Assembly: GCA_902627805.1 (NCBI GenBank)
Contig: CACOKN010000009.1
Span: 1 to 32,813 of the forward strand
DNA length: 32,813 nt
Origin: an uncultured Pelagibacteraceae bacterium
GTDB lineage: Bacteria > Pseudomonadota > Alphaproteobacteria > Pelagibacterales > Pelagibacteraceae
Direction of reading: 5' to 3'
The notes beneath the pieces are model-generated. The model was not told the DNA's origin. It did no database searches and was given only the letters and a program-made list of their open reading frames with translations. Position numbers and translations under genes: made by a program. Of the stretch, positions 30,520 through 32,813 are shown one piece after another. The first letter of the stretch is position 1, and every line of letters begins with the position of its first letter.

Positions 30520-31848
30520 TTATTCCTCACATTCTTTTTCTAACCATTTGGCAACACCTAAAAATCTATGATCATCGTATTTGTTACCAATTAATTGAAC
30601 TCCTAATGGTAGATTATTTTCTCCCTCAAGTAAAGGCAGTGAAATACAAGGTGTACCAAGATAAGACCAAACTTTATTAAATTCAGCAGTCCCTGTGCTC
30701 TTCAAGCCTTTTGGTGCAACACCTGGACTGGATGGCGATAAAACTCCATGGTAATCCTCAAATACTTCCTCATATGACTCGTAACTTCTTTTCATAAAAT
30801 CAATTGCTTCAGCATATTCTTTAGCGGAATACTTGTTTCCATTAGAAATAGCATCCTGCATATATTTAGAAAGTTTTTTTTTAAATTTTTTATAATATAC
30901 AGAAAAATTATTAGCTAAATCTGTCTCATGGATAATCTGATGGTATTTATGAATATCTTTGAAATATGAGGGGGTATCAAAAACTTCAATGTTTTTTTTA
31001 AAAGATTTTATAAAATATTCAAAAGCCTCTCTGGATTTTTTATCAATTATTTTCCAATGATCAGTTTTGTAAAAAATAAATTTAGGTTCAAAAAGAGGTC
31101 CTTTTTTCATTTCCGATAATATATTTTCGGTAGAATAATGAATAGTTGCAGTGTCATATTTATCTTTTTTTATCAAAACTTTTGCCAACATGGCTACATC
31201 CTCTACTTTACGACCAAACATACCAATTTGATCTAAGCTATATGATGTTCTCAAAACTCCATTTCTTGAAATAAGACCATAGCTCGGTTTGTAACCAACA
31301 ACACCACAATATGATGCAGGTCTTATTATAGATCCTCCTGTTTGAGAACCAATAGAGGCCGGAGCCATAAAAGAAGCCACAGACGCTGCAGATCCACTAG
31401 ATGAACCACCGGGAGTTCTAGTTTTGTCATGTGGATTGGTAGTTGCTGGAGGCCCTAAGTAGGCAAGTTCTGAGGTTGCTGTTTTTCCCATTACAATTGC
31501 TCCTGAAGCATGAAGCAGGTCAACAATTTCGGCATTTTGGGAATACGATTTACCTTTTCTAATAACTGTTCCACACTCAGTTGGCATATCAACAGTCCCA
31601 ATTATATCTTTAATGGCTATAGGCACACCATGTAGAAGCCCAACCGACTTTCCGGATCTTCTATGATCATCAGCCTCAGCAGCTTTTTCTAATAAAATTT
31701 TTTTATCAAAATGAGCCCAGGCTTTTACATCTTTTTCAAACTTATTTATTCTCTCAAGATATTTTTCACAAACTTCGACAGAAGTAAGTTGAGCATCTTT
31801 AATTTTATTTGCTAATTCCTCAAGACTTAAAGAAAATATATCTGTCAT
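30520..31848 (-). CDS. Amidase signature family hydrolase
   Basis: A 442-residue amidase-signature enzyme that hydrolyses a C-N amide bond. The Ser-cisSer-Lys triad is complete: Lys80 in GVPIAIKDII, Ser149 in TPGGSSSGSAA, and nucleophile Ser173 in GSQTGGSIIRPASYCGVVGYKPSYG; the spacing of 24 between the two serines matches known members. There is no signal peptide. The family includes GatA, acetamidase, indoleacetamide and allophanate hydrolases; no gatB or gatC neighbour is present, and the sequence is not the GatA type, so it is more likely catabolic. It begins 6 bp after the TRAP permease gene, so the transported solute may be an amide or amino acid derivative; this is inference. Confidence 0.9.
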   Translation of the reverse strand: MTDIFSLSLEELANKIKDAQLTSVEVCEKYLERINKFEKDVKAWAHFDKKILLEKAAEADDHRRSGKSVGLLHGVPIAIKDIIGTVDMPTECGTVIRKGKSYSQNAEIVDLLHASGAIVMGKTATSELAYLGPPATTNPHDKTRTPGGSSSGSAASVASFMAPASIGSQTGGSIIRPASYCGVVGYKPSYGLISRNGVLRTSYSLDQIGMFGRKVEDVAMLAKVLIKKDKYDTATIHYSTENILSEMKKGPLFEPKFIFYKTDHWKIIDKKSREAFEYFIKSFKKNIEVFDTPSYFKDIHKYHQIIHETDLANNFSVYYKKFKKKLSKYMQDAISNGNKYSAKEYAEAIDFMKRSYESYEEVFEDYHGVLSPSSPGVAPKGLKSTGTAEFNKVWSYLGTPCISLPLLEGENNLPLGVQLIGNKYDDHRFLGVAKWLEKECEE

Positions 31849-31854
31849 TTAAAA

Positions 31855-32813
31855 TTAATTTGCAAACAATGTCTCTGGTAACCAAAGTGCTATCCCTGGA
31901 AATAGGTACATTAAAACCATCGCTAATATTACGATTCCCAAAAATGGCATTATTCCACTAAAGATTTGCATTAGTTCAACATTTTTTGATTGGACCCCTT
32001 TCAAATAATATGCTGACATTGCCATAGGTGGCGTCAAAAATGAAGTTTGTAAATTTAAAGCAATTAACATTGCAAAGAAATAAGGGTTAACTCCAAAAAA
32101 CTCAACTAGAGGTAAAAAAATTGGAACAAAGATGATCAAAATCTCCGTCCATTCTAAAGGCCACCCTAGTAAAAAAATTATTAATTGAGTAATAACTAAA
32201 AATTGCCATGGTTGTAGATTTAAAGATTTAAAGAAATGTTCAAAAACTTCATGACCTCCAAGATAAGAAAAAACCGATGCGAAGGTCCAAGAACCAATAA
32301 ATAACCACATTATCATCGCAGTAGTCTTTGCAGTAAGAAACACAGATTCTTTAAAGTTTTTCCATTTTAAAGTTTTATAAAAATATGAAAGTACTAATGA
32401 TCCAAATGCGCCAACGGCAGCAGCTTCAGCAGGCGTTGCGATACCAGCTAAAATTGTACCTAAAACTAAGATTATAAGAGAAAACAAAGGTAAAAAAGAA
32501 ATAAGAACTTCTTTTAGAATTACTGCAGTAGGTGGTATCTCTTCAGCTGCGGGTTTAGGAGCAATAGACGGATTGAGCCATGCTCTGAACACTGCGTATG
32601 CTATGTAAAGTCCTGCTAACATTAATCCAGGAAAAATTGCAGCTGCAAATAATCTTAATGGTGACAATTGTGCGATGACTGAATAGACAATTAACATTAT
32701 ACTTGGTGGAATTAGAATTCCTAAACAACCACCTGAGCAAATAATTCCTGATGCAAATTTTTTATCATAACCTGCCTTAATCATAGCTGGCCAAGCAAGA
32801 AGACCCATTAATG
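31855..32813 (-). CDS. dctM: TRAP transporter large permease subunit (DctM), 3' part
   Basis: The right edge truncates this gene; about 319 C-terminal residues are visible and the frame stays open to the last complete codon. The methionine at 32808 is internal, since TRAP large subunits are about 430 residues or longer and the visible part begins mid-domain (LMGLLAWPAMIKAGYDKKFA, then SGIICSGGCLGILIPPSIMLIVYS, a signature of the family). Many hydrophobic helices follow, with ATPAEAAAVGAFGSLVLS and FLTPPMAMSAYYLKGV near the C-terminal half, again typical. TRAP systems use a periplasmic binding protein and sodium gradient to import carboxylates, taurine, amides and similar solutes; the binding protein and small permease genes must lie to the right. 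Confidence 0.93.
   Translation of the reverse strand, partial: LMGLLAWPAMIKAGYDKKFASGIICSGGCLGILIPPSIMLIVYSVIAQLSPLRLFAAAIFPGLMLAGLYIAYAVFRAWLNPSIAPKPAAEEIPPTAVILKEVLISFLPLFSLIILVLGTILAGIATPAEAAAVGAFGSLVLSYFYKTLKWKNFKESVFLTAKTTAMIMWLFIGSWTFASVFSYLGGHEVFEHFFKSLNLQPWQFLVITQLIIFLLGWPLEWTEILIIFVPIFLPLVEFFGVNPYFFAMLIALNLQTSFLTPPMAMSAYYLKGVQSKNVELMQIFSGIMPFLGIVILAMVLMYLFPGIALWLPETLFAN

Noticed and set aside
31855..32808. Methionine at 32808 as the true start of the TRAP permease
   Set aside because: The visible protein begins in the middle of the DctM domain and the frame remains open to the window edge, so the gene is truncated by the window.

Overview
The window looks like a chromosomal segment of a SAR11-type alphaproteobacterium (Pelagibacterales). 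The evidence is the very low G+C, coding density close to complete (the largest gene-free gap is about 160 bp, 26117-26277), one-base or four-base gene overlaps, few recognisable Shine-Dalgarno sites, and a gene set and order typical of that clade, including dmdA beside the sdh/suc TCA block. There are no tRNA or rRNA genes, insertion sequences, phage genes or CRISPR arrays.

Layout. From 26116 down to 1, every gene lies on the minus strand. In transcription order: ffh, rpsP, trmD, rplS (SRP and ribosome/tRNA functions; rimM is missing from its usual place); leuC, leuD, leuB (leucine synthesis); dmdC, dmdB, an alpha/beta hydrolase and dmdA (DMSP demethylation and 3-methylmercaptopropionate breakdown); asd (aspartate family amino acids); sdhC, sdhD, sdhA, sdhB (complex II); mmsA; mdh, sucC, sucD, sucA, sucB, lpd (lower TCA cycle from 2-oxoglutarate to oxaloacetate); and the start of priA, cut by the left edge. 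On the plus strand, dapF and ftsY (26278-28019) diverge from ffh. From 28012 to the right edge the minus strand carries an accessory block: a secreted protein of unknown family, a membrane-anchored alpha/beta hydrolase, a DMT/EamA permease, a 58-residue membrane protein, an amidase and a truncated TRAP large permease.

How the genes work together. DmdA, DmdB and DmdC would carry DMSP through methylmercaptopropionate to methylthioacryloyl-CoA, feeding one-carbon and acetaldehyde/acetate metabolism beside a complete 2-oxoglutarate-to-oxaloacetate TCA segment. MmsA links (methyl)malonate semialdehyde to acetyl- or propionyl-CoA. Ffh and FtsY, the two SRP GTPases, are fired from a shared divergent region. 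The ffh side of that region encodes a structured 5' leader RNA whose closing stem ends 14 nt before the ffh ATG. It matches the known 'ffh' RNA motif of Ca. Pelagibacter.

Most notable. (1) SdhC and SdhD both lack the histidines that bind haem b in E. coli complex II, while the quinone-site residues are kept. This suggests a haem-free succinate dehydrogenase in an iron-poor ocean lineage. (2) The ffh leader has two mutually exclusive pairings. (3) A DMSP module sits between leuB and asd and contains an unexplained hydrolase. (4) S16 and L19 carry long charged repeat tails. Several start codons were moved from the longest open frame to an internal ATG; reasons are given per gene.
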